From positions 1 to 46,770 of the forward strand of contig NZ_JACVPX010000011.1 in NCBI RefSeq assembly GCF_018881655.1: a stretch of DNA of 46,770 nt. The letters are read 5' to 3'. The DNA is from Polynucleobacter sp. Tro8-14-1. GTDB lineage: Bacteria > Pseudomonadota > Gammaproteobacteria > Burkholderiales > Burkholderiaceae. The position numbers were made by a program, and so were the translations under genes. The notes beneath the pieces are model-generated. The model did no database searches, had not been told where the DNA came from, and saw nothing but the letters and a program-made list of their open reading frames with translations. Of the stretch, positions 1 to 10,368 are shown in pieces; the stretch's first letter is position 1; each line of letters opens with the position of its first letter.

Positions 1-159
1 CTTGGCCAGTAATGAATCGTTTCATCTTCATGAACATCCGTTAATTAGTGATACTTAATTAACGTTTGAGGGTGCTTAGGTGTTTACAAAAACAGGGGGA
101 TTATTGGGGGTTTTTACACAGCCTCGGCCGGAAACAGACCATCGATAGAAGACCGCTAA
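1..159. other. Intergenic stretch downstream of the TrmH-family gene
   Basis: I see no convincing gene here. It holds an AT-rich 8-bp perfect inverted repeat (GTTAATTA at 40-47 and TAATTAAC at 56-63, 8-nt spacer). It also holds a GC-rich block at about 100-150 with the string TTTTTACACAGCCTCGGCC, which reminds me of short non-coding remnants often found beside insertion sequences in Burkholderiales; that is memory only. A 61-codon frame crosses into the neighbouring gene but has no ribosome-binding site or recognisable protein. Confidence 0.35.
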
Positions 160-984
160 CTAAGTGCGCCTCATCCTTAGAGTCTCAAATAGACATACTG
201 CCGCTGCAGTTGAGACATTCAAGGATTCCACTCTTGGGTCAATCGGGATAGAAACTCCTTTAGCTTGAGCTAGCAAATCATCCGAAACACCTTGCCCCTC
301 GCTACCCATTACCCAAGCAACTGGATGCAGCAGCTCTTTTTTCAGGGAGTAGAGATCTTGCTCTGCATCTGCTGTAGCTGCAAGCAATGGCGATGTAACT
401 GCACTCAGCAACTGTTGGTTAGACCAGCCTTCATATAAATCTAGCAGCTTGTGAGCCCCCATACCTGCGCGCAATACTTTTGTGGACCACAGATGGGCAC
501 AGCCTGATAAAGCGATGACTTGTGTAAAGCCTGCTGCGGCTGCAGTACGGAGAATAGAGCCGACGTTACCGGCATCTTGTACGCGATCCAATATCACCAC
601 ATCACCCTCTAAGGTAGCGATGGATTGTGGTGTTGCGAGCGTGGATTGCGGAAGATCGAGCAATCCCGCAATATGCGGCGCATTCACTAAATCAGAGAGC
701 AAATCCCAAAGCGCGCTATCCAACTGAAATACCCTAGTCTGAGGACAAATTTCTAGGTGCTCATAAACAGCTTGGGAGATTTCTGCATTCTTTAAGCCGA
801 GCTCCGAAGTGAGCAAAGTTTTTAAGGCGGGATCACCCACCCAAGTCTGTACTAGATGAATACCTTCTAGCAATGCTTGTCCGCTGGTGAGTCTAGCCTT
901 CTGCCCCTTAGATCCAGTGACCTGTAGGTTACGAATCTCTTTAAACAAAGGATTCTCTTTGGAGGTGATGAGATCGAAGTTCAT
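160..984 (-). CDS. TrmH-family (SpoU) RNA 2'-O-methyltransferase
   Basis: Predicted SAM-dependent methyltransferase that puts a methyl group on a ribose 2'-OH in rRNA or tRNA in the cytoplasm. At 274 aa it has the full SPOUT layout: an N-terminal substrate-binding part (residues 1-120) and a C-terminal knotted domain with three motifs. Motif 1 is DRVQDAGNVGSILRTAAAAG (about 133-152), motif 2 WVMGSEGQGVS (about 224-234) and motif 3 IPIDPRVESLNVSTAAAV (246-263). It is the last gene of the lpx run, three bases after rnhB, so probably co-transcribed. The exact target (for example 23S G2251 or a tRNA site) cannot be read from sequence, so I give no symbol. The family assignment is secure. Confidence 0.9.
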   Translation of the reverse strand: MNFDLITSKENPLFKEIRNLQVTGSKGQKARLTSGQALLEGIHLVQTWVGDPALKTLLTSELGLKNAEISQAVYEHLEICPQTRVFQLDSALWDLLSDLVNAPHIAGLLDLPQSTLATPQSIATLEGDVVILDRVQDAGNVGSILRTAAAAGFTQVIALSGCAHLWSTKVLRAGMGAHKLLDLYEGWSNQQLLSAVTSPLLAATADAEQDLYSLKKELLHPVAWVMGSEGQGVSDDLLAQAKGVSIPIDPRVESLNVSTAAAVCLFETLRMRRT

Positions 985-987
985 GGC

Positions 988-1581
988 TTAATGGTTTTGG
1001 TTTTCTAGAACTTTTCGCACCGGCGAAAAACTTCTTCTATGTTGATCGCATGCGCCGAACTGCTTGAGAGCTGCAAAATGCGCTTCCGTTGGATAACCCA
1101 TATGCTGTGCGAAGCCATATTCTGGATGGCGTTCATGCAGTATCTGCATCTGTCGATCACGAGTGACTTTGGCAACTATCGATGCCGCTGAAATTGCAGG
1201 CTCCTTAGCATCACCCTTCACAATCGCTTCTGCAGCAATCGGTAACTCCGGACAACGGTTGCCATCAATCAATGCTTTACCAGGCCAAGCGCCTAAGCGA
1301 GTGGTGAGATCTTCGATTGCCCTGCGCATTGCCAGCATCGTGGCCTGCAAAATATTAATGCTATCAATTTCAGCTGGGCTAGCTTCACCAACGCCCCAGG
1401 CTTTTGCCTTTTCCATGATCTGCTCATAGAGATATTCACGACGAATAGCAGTTAACTTCTTAGAGTCTTTTAAGCCCTCAATTGGATTATTGGGATCGAG
1501 CACTACAGCACCAGCAACTACTGCACCAACCAGTGGCCCACGCCCTGCTTCATCTACTCCGCAAACCCAAATGAGACTCAT
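988..1581 (-). CDS. rnhB: Ribonuclease HII
   Basis: Cuts the RNA strand of RNA-DNA hybrids and nicks at single ribonucleotides misincorporated in DNA. The 197 aa match the usual RNase HII length. The signature [20 protein letters not shown] opens the protein; the predicted DEDD metal ligands are D10, E11, D106 (in LIDGNRCP) and D124 (in VKGDAKEP). The conserved end [19 protein letters not shown] is present. The ATG overlaps the lpxB stop by four bases (ATGA), implying translational coupling. The lpxB-rnhB order is common in proteobacteria. In many gammaproteobacteria dnaE follows, but here a TrmH-family gene does. Confidence 0.96.
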   Translation of the reverse strand: MSLIWVCGVDEAGRGPLVGAVVAGAVVLDPNNPIEGLKDSKKLTAIRREYLYEQIMEKAKAWGVGEASPAEIDSINILQATMLAMRRAIEDLTTRLGAWPGKALIDGNRCPELPIAAEAIVKGDAKEPAISAASIVAKVTRDRQMQILHERHPEYGFAQHMGYPTEAHFAALKQFGACDQHRRSFSPVRKVLENQNH

Positions 1582-2834
1582 ACGCTTACTTGTTTCTTGC
1601 GATTATTGGCGATTGTCTGAGCTATCGCTTGCGCAACTAATAAACCCGTAGGACGACGCAAAGTTTCATGCATCTGCGAAAAGCGTTCTTTGAGTTTGGC
1701 AACTTTAGCTGGATGCTCTAACCAGACTTGTACGGCATGAGCTAGTTTTTCTGGAGTGGCATCATCTTGTAGAAGCTCAGGAACAACAAATTCGCCGCAC
1801 AAGATATTTGGCAGACCTACATAAGGCATGTAGCCTTGGCGTTTCATGATCTGCGCTGTTAACCAAGGCACTTTATAAGAAATCACCATCGGCTTTTTCC
1901 ATAAAGCTGCCTGCAGAGTGGCTGTACCACTTGCAATGAGTACAACATCCGATGCTTCTAGCACTTCATCGGCCATCCCCTCCAGCAGATGAATCTGTAT
2001 ATCTGGATTGCTGTTTTTTGTCTTGAGTAAAAGCTGCTCAAGAGGCTCACGCAATCGCGGTGTTGCCACTGGAATTAAGAAATGTAGCTTTAGACCTTTT
2101 AATCTCTCTGCCAATAACTGCATCGTTTCAAAAAAGACTGGTGCAATCAGTTCAATTTCTGAACCACGACTTCCAGGTAGCACCGCAATCACAAGACCAT
2201 CAAGCGAAGCTACTTGTAGCTTGAGGTGGTGGCTAATCTTTTCTCTAGCTTGTTGAGCATTGGGCTCCAGTGGAATCTCACTAGCCAATGGATGACCCAC
2301 ATAAGTAGATGCAACACCAGCTTTGTCATAAATCTCCGTTTCAAAGGGGAAGATGCAAAGCATGCGCTCTACTGCTTGGGAGATCTTCTTGATGCGTCCT
2401 GCTCGCCATGCCCAGATAGAAGGTGAGACCAAATGCAAAGTTGGGATACCAGCTTTGCGTAATTGAAGTTCTACACCTAAATTGAAATCCGGAGCATCAA
2501 TTCCCAAATAAACATCTGGGCGACCTTCGTTGAGGAGGTTTTGAATCAGCTCTTTACGCAACTTGAGAATAGCTGGAAGCTGCTTAATAGCCTCAACATA
2601 ACCTCGCACACTTAAGGTTTCCATGGGCCAATCAGAGCGCATGCCCTCGGCTTGCATGCGTGGGCCACCAATGCCATAAACTTCAAGGCCGGCCATATCC
2701 GGAATTTGATTTAGCGCACTAAGAACTGGCGCTGCTAATAGATCGCCAGAAGGTTCGCCAGCTACACAAGCTAACTTTGGCAAAGTAATTCCGTTACCGA
2801 ATAATGCCGCGCGTTGATGCGGCAATAAAGTCAT
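1578..2834 (-). CDS. lpxB: Lipid-A-disaccharide synthase
   Basis: Glycosyltransferase (GT19) of the Raetz pathway: joins UDP-2,3-diacylglucosamine to lipid X to form the lipid A disaccharide at the inner face of the inner membrane. The N-terminal signature [17 protein letters not shown] and the family motifs [28 protein letters not shown] and [13 protein letters not shown] are all visible. The frame stays open upstream to a TTG at 2885, but that adds a basic, Leu-rich tail inside lpxA. I chose the ATG at 2834, giving 418 aa. A TTG at 2783, just after the lpxA stop, is a further option since homology begins close to LPKLACV. The 5' end overlaps lpxA and the 3' end overlaps rnhB by 4 nt. Confidence 0.93.
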   Translation of the reverse strand: MTLLPHQRAALFGNGITLPKLACVAGEPSGDLLAAPVLSALNQIPDMAGLEVYGIGGPRMQAEGMRSDWPMETLSVRGYVEAIKQLPAILKLRKELIQNLLNEGRPDVYLGIDAPDFNLGVELQLRKAGIPTLHLVSPSIWAWRAGRIKKISQAVERMLCIFPFETEIYDKAGVASTYVGHPLASEIPLEPNAQQAREKISHHLKLQVASLDGLVIAVLPGSRGSEIELIAPVFFETMQLLAERLKGLKLHFLIPVATPRLREPLEQLLLKTKNSNPDIQIHLLEGMADEVLEASDVVLIASGTATLQAALWKKPMVISYKVPWLTAQIMKRQGYMPYVGLPNILCGEFVVPELLQDDATPEKLAHAVQVWLEHPAKVAKLKERFSQMHETLRRPTGLLVAQAIAQTIANNRKKQVSV

Positions 2835-3591
2835 GGAACTGCGCGAGCTTCTCAGCAGTAACTGCATCTGCCGCTGAAGCAACAACCAGCTTCTGAATCT
2901 CTACTTTCGCATCTTCAAAACTCAGGCCATCCTTATAAAGTACTTTATAGGCTTGACGTAAGGCAGAGATTGTTTCACTTGAGAAACCTCGGCGCTTTAA
3001 ACCCTCAACGTTAATACCATGAGGAGAAGCCTTATCACCCGCAGCAATCACGAATGGCGGGATATCTTGTACTAGTGCAGAAGCACCACCCAACATCGCA
3101 TGTTGACCAATACGAACAAATTGATGTACGCCAGACATACCGCCCATGATGGCCCAATCTTCGACCTGAACATGGCCAGCTATTTGCGCATTGCTTGAAA
3201 AAATCGTGTGATTGCCAACCTGGCAATCGTGAGCAATGTGTACATAAGCCATGATCCAGTTATCGTTACCGATGCGAGTAATGCCTTCGTCTTGTGACGT
3301 TCCCGTATGAATCGTAGTGAACTCACGCACAGTATTGCGATCGCCAATAATCAACTGGGTTGGCTCGCCACGGTATTTCATATCCTGCGGAGCGCCGCCA
3401 ATGGCCGCAAAATGGGCAAAGCTATTTTGCGCACCGATTGTGGTGTAACCCTCAATCACTGTATGAGAGCCCACTTTAGTTCCAGCGCCAATCTTCACGT
3501 TAGGACCAATGACGGAATACGGGCCAACCTCAACATCGCCAGCTAGCTCAGCCTTACTGTCTACTACAGCAGTTGCATGAATCCGAGTCAT
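2794..3591 (-). CDS. lpxA: UDP-N-acetylglucosamine O-acyltransferase
   Basis: First step of lipid A synthesis: moves the 3-hydroxyacyl chain from ACP to the 3-OH of UDP-GlcNAc. The 265-aa protein is a left-handed beta-helix made of hexapeptide repeats such as VGPYSVIG and VKIGAG. The catalytic histidine is predicted at H121 in [12 protein letters not shown], followed by the family block [15 protein letters not shown]. An upstream in-frame extension to 3618 is unlikely because the ATG at 3591 shares its A with the fabZ stop (TAATG), a typical coupled junction, and [11 protein letters not shown] matches known LpxA starts. The C-terminal helical part is complete. The order lpxD-fabZ-lpxA-lpxB is the classical cluster. 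Confidence 0.96.
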   Translation of the reverse strand: MTRIHATAVVDSKAELAGDVEVGPYSVIGPNVKIGAGTKVGSHTVIEGYTTIGAQNSFAHFAAIGGAPQDMKYRGEPTQLIIGDRNTVREFTTIHTGTSQDEGITRIGNDNWIMAYVHIAHDCQVGNHTIFSSNAQIAGHVQVEDWAIMGGMSGVHQFVRIGQHAMLGGASALVQDIPPFVIAAGDKASPHGINVEGLKRRGFSSETISALRQAYKVLYKDGLSFEDAKVEIQKLVVASAADAVTAEKLAQFHDFIAASTRGIIR

Positions 3592-4040
3592 TACGCGCCT
3601 TTCGTACGAACCGCACAAGTGATATTAGCCTCTGCAGCAATCTCACCATCCACAGTTGCCTTAACAGCAAACTTATAAATACCAGCGCGACCGCGCTCTA
3701 ATGTGGCAGTCATAATTAACTGATCACCAGGTAACACAGGCTTTTTAAAGCGCGCGCCATCAATACCGGCAAAGTAATAGATTGCATCTTCCGCGCGTTC
3801 TTCAGAGAATGTTAGCAAAGCAGCAGTTTGAGCTAAAGCCTCAATAATTAAGACACCAGGCATGACTGGGAAATCTGGGAAATGGCCCTGAAAGAAAGGC
3901 TCATTCATGGTGACGTTTTTTAATGCGGTGATGCTTTCACGCGGGGTAATTTCTAATACGCGGTCTACCAATAGGAATGGGTAGCGATGCGGTAGCAATT
4001 GAAGAATCTTATTGATGTCGATTGCGATTGGTGTGCTCAT
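3591..4040 (-). CDS. fabZ: 3-hydroxyacyl-[acyl-carrier-protein] dehydratase FabZ
   Basis: Dehydrates (3R)-3-hydroxyacyl-ACP to trans-2-enoyl-ACP in type II fatty acid elongation. It draws on the same hydroxyacyl-ACP pool as LpxA and LpxD, which explains its place between them. The 149-aa hot-dog protein has [17 protein letters not shown] near the N-terminus and the active-site helix [20 protein letters not shown], with the predicted dyad H53 and E67. The length is normal. Its stop overlaps the lpxA start by one base, and 46 bases separate it from lpxD. Confidence 0.97.
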   Translation of the reverse strand: MSTPIAIDINKILQLLPHRYPFLLVDRVLEITPRESITALKNVTMNEPFFQGHFPDFPVMPGVLIIEALAQTAALLTFSEERAEDAIYYFAGIDGARFKKPVLPGDQLIMTATLERGRAGIYKFAVKATVDGEIAAEANITCAVRTKGA

Positions 4041-4086
4041 AAATGACCCGCTGAAAAGTAAATATTAATTTTGGTTCTACAGAATC

Positions 4087-5154
4087 TCAAGACTCTGTAG
4101 ATTTGTTTTTATCTAACAAGCGCAAGCGCTGACGTATTTTATCTAGCCCACGCAAGATAGCAGCGTTTTTCTCCCAAGCGCCGTGGAGCATTGATGGATA
4201 AACGCCTGTGAAATGCTGCCCAGGCTCTGTAATAGAGCGAATAATGGAAGTGTTACCAGAAACCGTTGTTCTATCGGCAATCGTGAGATGGCCCGCAAAG
4301 TTTGCTGCGCCGCCAATGATGCAGTAATTACCAATTTTGGTGCTGCCAGAGATGGCAGCACATCCAGCAACAACGCAGCAATTACCGATCACTACGTTAT
4401 GCGCTATTTGCACCTGATTATCAATTTTGGTTCCTGCACCTACAACCGTATCACTCATCGCGCCACGATCAATCGTGGTTGAGGCCCCAATCTCCACATC
4501 ATTGCCAATAACCACTCGCCCCGTCTGAGGAATCTTGACCCACTCCCCACCTGTGGCAGAAAAGTCTGGGGCAAAACCAAAGCCATCGGCACCAATGACT
4601 GCGCCACTATGAATAATGCAACGCTCACCAATCTGAGTGTTGTAATAAATAGAAACCGATGGATAAATCAGCGTATCGCTTGCAATAATGCTATCCCTGG
4701 CAATGTTGGAATTTCCCAGAATTGAAACACGTTCGCCTAACTTTACGCCTGCGCCAATCTGAACAAATGGTCCAATGTGGCAGGAAGATGGAACGCTCGC
4801 AGTGGGATCAATAACTGCACTAGGATGTATTCCGGGAGCGTAGATTGGGCTAATCACTTTTGCAAAGTGCTGCGCCATTCTAGCGAATGTAGCGTATGGA
4901 TTTTTAGAAACAAAGTACACCCGCTTTGCAGAATGCGCGCTAGGATTTGACTGTAAAAACTCTAAATCAGACTTGCCAACAATCAAGGCGCCAGCAGCGC
5001 TATCACTCGCCTGCTGTCTGTAAAGGGGATTAGAAAGGAAGGATATCTGATCTGCCTGCGCTCGCTCCAAAGGAGCGAGACCAGTAAATCCGTGGAAAGC
5101 CTCCCCCACCAAGCTTGCTTGAAACTGTTCGGCCAGCTCAATGGCGGTCGGCAT
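4087..5154 (-). CDS. lpxD: UDP-3-O-(3-hydroxyacyl)glucosamine N-acyltransferase
   Basis: Third step of lipid A synthesis: N-acylates UDP-3-O-acylglucosamine from 3-hydroxyacyl-ACP. At 355 aa it has an N-terminal uridine-binding domain ([11 protein letters not shown], about 39-49), a hexapeptide-repeat beta-helix from about 107, and a C-terminal helix. The predicted catalytic histidine is H252 in [15 protein letters not shown]. The ATG at 5154 gives the usual family length, and the stop of skp lies just upstream in transcription order, six bases away. The last 30 residues ([16 protein letters not shown]) are charged and slightly variable, as is common. Confidence 0.96.
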   Translation of the reverse strand: MPTAIELAEQFQASLVGEAFHGFTGLAPLERAQADQISFLSNPLYRQQASDSAAGALIVGKSDLEFLQSNPSAHSAKRVYFVSKNPYATFARMAQHFAKVISPIYAPGIHPSAVIDPTASVPSSCHIGPFVQIGAGVKLGERVSILGNSNIARDSIIASDTLIYPSVSIYYNTQIGERCIIHSGAVIGADGFGFAPDFSATGGEWVKIPQTGRVVIGNDVEIGASTTIDRGAMSDTVVGAGTKIDNQVQIAHNVVIGNCCVVAGCAAISGSTKIGNYCIIGGAANFAGHLTIADRTTVSGNTSIIRSITEPGQHFTGVYPSMLHGAWEKNAAILRGLDKIRQRLRLLDKNKSTES

Positions 5155-5159
5155 AAAGC

Positions 5160-5687
5160 TTACTTCTGGCTATTTAAAGCCTTGATAACGTCATCGGTTA
5201 CATCAGCCTTAGGGCTGACATAAGCAGCTTCTTGAACAATGACATCAATTTTTCTTTGTTCTGCAATTTGTTTCAATACCGCATTTGCTTTTTCTGCAAT
5301 CTTGGCGCGCTCTTCGAAAGTACGCTGATTGAGATCTTCAGTAAATTCGCGTTGCTTACGTTGCAGCTCACGATCCTGATCGGCCAACTCACGTTGGCGA
5401 CGAACGCGCTCAGCTTCATTCATCACGGCACCATCACGATCTAACTTTTCAGCAGCAGATTTAATTTTTTGAGCGCTATCGCGCAAATCGTTCTGGCGCT
5501 TAGTAAATTCGTTCTGCAAGCGAGTTTGCATTGCTTTAGCTAGATTGGACTCATTGAAGACTTTCTCAGAGTTCACAACTGCAACGCGCGTTCCTGCATC
5601 TTGAGCAAAAACTTGAGAGGTTGCGACCACTGTCATAGCAGCAATCAAGCCAACTTGAATCCATTTAGAAGATTGATAAAGCTTCAT
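5160..5687 (-). CDS. skp: Periplasmic chaperone Skp/OmpH family
   Basis: Holdase that binds unfolded outer-membrane proteins in the periplasm and delivers them to the BAM complex. The 175-aa product has a Sec signal peptide with a likely cut after A28 (SQVFA/QDAG), then a short beta segment ([12 protein letters not shown]) and a long charged coiled-coil hairpin (about 48-150, many RQ/EL/KR repeats), the tentacle structure of Skp. I chose the ATG at 5687 because AAGGA sits at the right distance upstream. A TTG at 5705 would only lengthen the signal peptide. The gene lies between bamA and lpxD, the standard neighbourhood. Confidence 0.93.
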   Translation of the reverse strand: MKLYQSSKWIQVGLIAAMTVVATSQVFAQDAGTRVAVVNSEKVFNESNLAKAMQTRLQNEFTKRQNDLRDSAQKIKSAAEKLDRDGAVMNEAERVRRQRELADQDRELQRKQREFTEDLNQRTFEERAKIAEKANAVLKQIAEQRKIDVIVQEAAYVSPKADVTDDVIKALNSQK

Positions 5688-5705
5688 AAAACTTTCCTTA
5701 AACAA

Positions 5706-8054
5706 TTAAAACGCTGTACCCACCTGGAACTGCAAACGCTGGATATTGTCCGTTGGTTGTGACTTATACGGAATACCGTAGCTGAATTTCAGTGGTCCCA
5801 GTGGTGATATCCATGATAAACCCAATCCGTAGGAATATCGCAGAACCAGATTGATGTTTTCCCCAAAGGCATTACCGCCATCTACGAATGTGAATAGGCG
5901 CAAGGTCTTATCAACGCCAGATCCTGGAACGGGGAAGGTATATTCCACGTTGGAAACAATCTTAGATTGACCACCTGTTGGCTGATAAGCGCCAATAATG
6001 GTGTTGTAGTACTGAGGCCCCAAGGATCCAGGGGCATAGCCGCGAACCGACCCAATACCACCAACGTAGTAGTTTTTAGTAATTGGGAAGGGCTTGCTGC
6101 CATATGCCTCACCATAGCCAACCTCGCCGTTAAAGGACAAGATATTACCCTTTGAAAATGAGTGATATTTCTGGTACTGACCATAGATGCGATAAAAGGT
6201 GAGATCGCCAACCGGCGTGCCAACTTCACCAGATAACTGCTGCAAGGAGCCTTCCGAAGGAATCAATGTGCTGTCACGACCATCGCGCGCCCAACCCACT
6301 GTTACAGGCACGTTATAAGTTGTCACGGTACCAGGATAGCCCGGCGATGGCACGCCGTAACTCATCGCATAGTTCAAGTACGGTACCGGCGTATTGGACG
6401 AAGTATTAATTTGGAAAACTTCCAAACCGGTTCCAAAAAATACTCTGTCTACTTCGGTATACGGCACGCCAAATTTAATGTTCGAGCCAACGGATTTAAT
6501 CTGATAATCAGGATCACCAGCGTAATACAAAGGCTTGGATGAGCGATAGTAAAGATCGGTATAACGACTGATGCCATCTTCGGTGAAGTATGGGTCGTAA
6601 TTAGAGAGAGTTAAATTTTGAGTAATCTTACCGAGGGAAGCATTTAAGCCAACAGTAGTGCCGGTACCAAAGGCATTATCTTGATTAATACCTGCAGACA
6701 AAATCAACTTCTCGGTTGAGGAGAAACCTGCACCAACGGTAATTGCTCCTGTTGGCTTCTCAGCTACTTTGACATTGACATCAACCTGGTCAGGAGATCC
6801 AGGGACATCTTCTGTAGTGATGTCAGTCTCAGTAAAGTAACCCAAGCGACCTAAACGCTTTTTAGATAAATCGATCTTGTCACTATCAAACCAAGAGCTT
6901 TCGAACTGACGCATTTCGCGACGAATCACTATATCGCGAGTTTTGGCGTTTCCAGAAATTGCCACTTGGCGCACATAGATACGACGACCAGGATCCACCA
7001 CCAAGGTCAAATCTACCTCAGCTACGTCGCGACGAATATCTGGTTGCGGATTGATAGTTGCAAATGCATAACCATAAGAACCCAAGATTTCAGCAATTGC
7101 CTTGGTGCTCTCGGTTAATTTAGCTGACGAGAAAGTATCCCCGGGCTTCAAAACAACCAACTGCATCAACTCTGCTTCTTTGCCTAAAGTTTCTCCTGCT
7201 AAGCGCACATCCTTAACGGTAAACTTTTTACCCTCACGAATACTAATGGTGAGGTAGATACCCTTTTTATCCGGGGTAATCGACACCTGAGTGGACTCAA
7301 TCACAAACTCGAGATAACCACGATTAAGGTAATAAGATCGAATGGACTCCAAGTCAGCAGTTAACTTTTGCTTAGAATAAAGATTGTCTTTACTATACCA
7401 AGATAACCAACCGCCAGTTTTTAACTGCATCTCACTTTTTAAAGTGCCTTCACTGAACACTTCGTTACCAATGAAATTAATCTCTTGAATTTTGGCAACA
7501 GGACCCTCATCAATATTGAAATAGACGGCCACTTGATTGCGCTCAACTGGGGTAACTGTAGCAATAACCTCAGCCGCATACATCCCTTTACCAACGTATT
7601 GGCGCTTTAATTCTTGCTCTGCTTTATCAATGAGTGCTTTGTCATAAAAACGCGCCTCAGCAACACCAACTGTTTTTAAAGACTTACGAACGATCTCGGA
7701 ATCAAACTCTTTCATCCCGGTAAATTCAATACGAGAAATGGTTGGGCGCTCTTCCACGATCACAATTAGAACGTTGCCCTGCTCTTGAATTTGCACGTCT
7801 CTAAAAAATCCAGTGCTATACAAAGCCTTGATCGATTCAGCACCTTTTTCTTCGTTAAAGGTATCGCCCACCTGAACCGGCAAATAACTAAATACCGTTC
7901 CGGGTTCTACACGCTGCAAACCTTCAACACGAATATCCTTCACCACAAATGACTCGGCCGCAGAGGCATTCAGACTCAACCCAATCGCAGAGAATACCAA
8001 TATATGGGTGATGAAGCGGGCAAAAATACGAAAAGAATGTGTCAGAGGATTCAA
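5706..8054 (-). CDS. bamA: Outer membrane protein assembly factor BamA
   Basis: Omp85-family core of the BAM machine that folds beta-barrel proteins into the outer membrane. The 782 aa comprise a signal peptide (cut near NASAA/ESF), five POTRA domains (starts near 36, 105, 190, 276 and 360; the last contains IYVRQVAISGNAKTRD) and a 16-strand barrel from about 440. The conserved loop-6 motif appears as VRGY at about 670-673, and the chain ends in aromatic F, the usual barrel signal. There is no ATG near the start. The only sensible start is TTG at 8054, which overlaps the rseP stop as TTGA, so translation is probably coupled. It is the downstream partner of skp and rseP. Confidence 0.96.
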   Translation of the reverse strand: MNPLTHSFRIFARFITHILVFSAIGLSLNASAAESFVVKDIRVEGLQRVEPGTVFSYLPVQVGDTFNEEKGAESIKALYSTGFFRDVQIQEQGNVLIVIVEERPTISRIEFTGMKEFDSEIVRKSLKTVGVAEARFYDKALIDKAEQELKRQYVGKGMYAAEVIATVTPVERNQVAVYFNIDEGPVAKIQEINFIGNEVFSEGTLKSEMQLKTGGWLSWYSKDNLYSKQKLTADLESIRSYYLNRGYLEFVIESTQVSITPDKKGIYLTISIREGKKFTVKDVRLAGETLGKEAELMQLVVLKPGDTFSSAKLTESTKAIAEILGSYGYAFATINPQPDIRRDVAEVDLTLVVDPGRRIYVRQVAISGNAKTRDIVIRREMRQFESSWFDSDKIDLSKKRLGRLGYFTETDITTEDVPGSPDQVDVNVKVAEKPTGAITVGAGFSSTEKLILSAGINQDNAFGTGTTVGLNASLGKITQNLTLSNYDPYFTEDGISRYTDLYYRSSKPLYYAGDPDYQIKSVGSNIKFGVPYTEVDRVFFGTGLEVFQINTSSNTPVPYLNYAMSYGVPSPGYPGTVTTYNVPVTVGWARDGRDSTLIPSEGSLQQLSGEVGTPVGDLTFYRIYGQYQKYHSFSKGNILSFNGEVGYGEAYGSKPFPITKNYYVGGIGSVRGYAPGSLGPQYYNTIIGAYQPTGGQSKIVSNVEYTFPVPGSGVDKTLRLFTFVDGGNAFGENINLVLRYSYGLGLSWISPLGPLKFSYGIPYKSQPTDNIQRLQFQVGTAF

Positions 8055-9184
8055 GGCGAAATATAGCGTTGTAAATCGTTAAACAAGGCCAGTAATGACA
8101 TAGAAATCAGCAAAATAAAGCCCACTTTTTGGAGCTGCTCCTGCATTGATGTCGAAATCCGCTTACCGGCGACCAACTCCCATGCATCATACAGTAGCTG
8201 ACCCCCATCAAGCATTGGAAAAGGGAGCAAATTCAGCAAACCAATGCTAATACTCATAAGCGCCAAAAAGGCTAAAAATGGCTGCCACCCTACCTGGGCT
8301 GATTTCCCCGCCATGTCCGCAATACTGAGGGGTCCGCCCAGCTGTTTTAAGGAGGTATTTCCGGTAAATAATCCTGCCATTAGCCTTGCAGAAACCTTGG
8401 TAATTACCCACACCCTCTTTGAAGCAAAAATGAGGGCATCTACTGGCCCTAATTTCAAGTCCTGCCACTGCGCCAACGGTGTCAATGCAGGCAGAATGCC
8501 TAGAGCCAACATCGGATCCTGATGAGGACTGATTTTGGGCAAATCCTTGGCATAAAAGGACTTTATTGAGCTTCCGCCAGTAGGTGTTGCTAGCTCTAGA
8601 GCAAATCCGTCCTCCCCCGTAAGCGCATCCATCAAGTTCCAGCGCAAGGCATTCCAGCTCGGTACGGGGTCAAAATCCCCCAAAAGGGGCGCACCACTCT
8701 CCTCAGAGCCCAAATTCTGCCAACCAACTACCCGATCACCCGCTATTACTCCCAGCTTGGCAGCAATAGAATGTTCAGGGGGATTTTGCAGAACGGCTGG
8801 TAATTGTGGGGCGCCGGAAATATAGATCAGGGCAAAAAAGACAATCGCTAAAAAGAAATTGGCCAATGGGCCAGCAGCCACAATCAATGATCTCTGCCAT
8901 AGCGGCTTTTTATCAAACGCTTCAGATTCATCGGCCGAAGTAATCACTTGCTGACGATCTCGACCATCAAGCAATTTCACATAGCCGCCCAATGGAATTG
9001 AAGCTAATACCCACTCTGTATTATTTTTTGCATGGTAAGTGAATAGCGGTTTACCAAAGCCAATTGCGAAGCGAAGGACTCGAACACCACAACAACGAGC
9101 AGCAAAGAAATGCCCAAACTCATGAAAGCTAACCAAGACACCCAGGGTTAACAAAAAAGCCGCGAGAGTAATCAATGCCTGCAA
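8051..9184 (-). CDS. rseP: Intramembrane site-2 zinc metalloprotease RseP
   Basis: Cleaves membrane-embedded anti-sigma factors in envelope stress signalling and removes leftover signal peptides. The 377-aa protein has the zinc motif HEFGH at residues 21-25 in the first membrane segment, a PDZ-bearing periplasmic region in the middle, and the second active-site motif [10 protein letters not shown] (about 319-328), whose Asp completes the zinc site. The start is TTG at 9184, supported by AAGGA seven bases upstream. It overlaps the dxr end by 13 nt and the bamA start by 4 nt. Another TTG at 9175 would remove three residues. The dxr-rseP-bamA order is well conserved. Confidence 0.94.
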   Translation of the reverse strand: MQALITLAAFLLTLGVLVSFHEFGHFFAARCCGVRVLRFAIGFGKPLFTYHAKNNTEWVLASIPLGGYVKLLDGRDRQQVITSADESEAFDKKPLWQRSLIVAAGPLANFFLAIVFFALIYISGAPQLPAVLQNPPEHSIAAKLGVIAGDRVVGWQNLGSEESGAPLLGDFDPVPSWNALRWNLMDALTGEDGFALELATPTGGSSIKSFYAKDLPKISPHQDPMLALGILPALTPLAQWQDLKLGPVDALIFASKRVWVITKVSARLMAGLFTGNTSLKQLGGPLSIADMAGKSAQVGWQPFLAFLALMSISIGLLNLLPFPMLDGGQLLYDAWELVAGKRISTSMQEQLQKVGFILLISMSLLALFNDLQRYISP

Positions 9185-10368
9185 AGAATTTCCTTCACCA
9201 CTACTTGCGCCGCTTGACGAGCGCGAGCATCCACATCCAAAATTAACTCTAGCGAGTCAGCATTCACGGAAGAAATAGTGTTCAACACGCTGTCCACCAC
9301 GCAGGAAATTTGCAAATACGGCAGGCCTTCATCTAAGAATGCTGCTACTGCAACTTCATTAGCAGCGTTCAGAACTGCTGGCGCAGTACCACCAGCTTTA
9401 GCGGCAGCAAACGCCAATGACAGGCAAGGAAAGCGCTCTAGCTCTGGATCGGTAAAACTTAAATTTGCTAACTGAGTCAAACTGAGCGGGGCTACACCTG
9501 CTTCAATACGCTCCGGCCACGCCAGGCCGTAAGCAATAGGGGTTCGCATATCGGGCTGACCCAGTTGAGCTAGCACAGAACCATCACGATAACGAACCAT
9601 TGAATGCACAACGCTTTGCGGATGGATTAATACTTTAATTTTCTCTAAAGGCAAACCAAATAACCAAAACGCCTCGATCACTTCAAGACCCTTGTTCATC
9701 ATCGTCGCAGAATCAACTGAAATTTTTCTACCCATCACCCAGTTGGGGTGTGCGCAAGCTTGCTCGGGAGTAATGCCGGCCAATTGATCAAGGGGCGTAT
9801 TTCTGAATGGTCCACCGGAGGCGGTCAACCACAGTTCTTCAACCCCTAAGCTCGGATTAGGGGTTGAAGAAAATTGATTAGGCAGACATTGAAAGATGGC
9901 ATTGTGCTCACTATCGATTGGCAGTAATTCTCCGCCCCCTAACTTCATCGCCTGCATAAACAAATCGCCAGACATCACCAAGGCTTCTTTATTTGCGAGC
10001 AACACTCTTTTGCCAGCTTTTGCAGCAGCCAAGGCAGACACCAATCCTGCGGCACCTACAATCGCAGCCATAACGGTATCGCAATGCGATTCAGTAACAG
10101 CGCTAACTAAAGCTTGCGGTCCATACAAGACTTGAGTATTGATTTTTTTCTCGAGCAAAATCTTGCTTAAGCGAGCAGCGCCGTCAGCATCCGCCACTAC
10201 CGCAATATTGGGTCTAAATTCAGCGCATTGCTCTGCCAGCAAATCTACCTGCTTAGCTGCGGTAAGTGCGACTACCTTAAAACGATCTGGATGAGCACGA
10301 ATCACATCGAGCGTATTAACGCCGATGGAGCCAGTAGAACCTAGGATGGCGACCTGCTTGACTGGCAT
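9172..10368 (-). CDS. dxr: 1-deoxy-D-xylulose 5-phosphate reductoisomerase
   Basis: Second step of the MEP isoprenoid pathway: converts DXP to MEP with NADPH and a divalent metal. It feeds isoprene units to the UppS enzyme encoded three genes away. The 398-aa protein shows the NADPH motif GSTGSIG (10-16), [11 protein letters not shown] (120-130), metal ligands in [12 protein letters not shown] (D152, E154), and the substrate loop containing SGGPFRNTP and [19 protein letters not shown]. The ATG overlaps the cdsA stop by one base (TAATG). The length is the normal one for the family. Confidence 0.97.
   Translation of the reverse strand: MPVKQVAILGSTGSIGVNTLDVIRAHPDRFKVVALTAAKQVDLLAEQCAEFRPNIAVVADADGAARLSKILLEKKINTQVLYGPQALVSAVTESHCDTVMAAIVGAAGLVSALAAAKAGKRVLLANKEALVMSGDLFMQAMKLGGGELLPIDSEHNAIFQCLPNQFSSTPNPSLGVEELWLTASGGPFRNTPLDQLAGITPEQACAHPNWVMGRKISVDSATMMNKGLEVIEAFWLFGLPLEKIKVLIHPQSVVHSMVRYRDGSVLAQLGQPDMRTPIAYGLAWPERIEAGVAPLSLTQLANLSFTDPELERFPCLSLAFAAAKAGGTAPAVLNAANEVAVAAFLDEGLPYLQISCVVDSVLNTISSVNADSLELILDVDARARQAAQVVVKEILCRH

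Noticed and set aside
66..251. 61-codon plus-strand frame at the window start
   Set aside because: It runs into the end of the TrmH-family gene on the other strand, has no ribosome-binding site and no recognisable protein features.
5160..5705. TTG start at 5705 for skp
   Set aside because: The ATG at 5687 has a good Shine-Dalgarno and gives a standard signal peptide.
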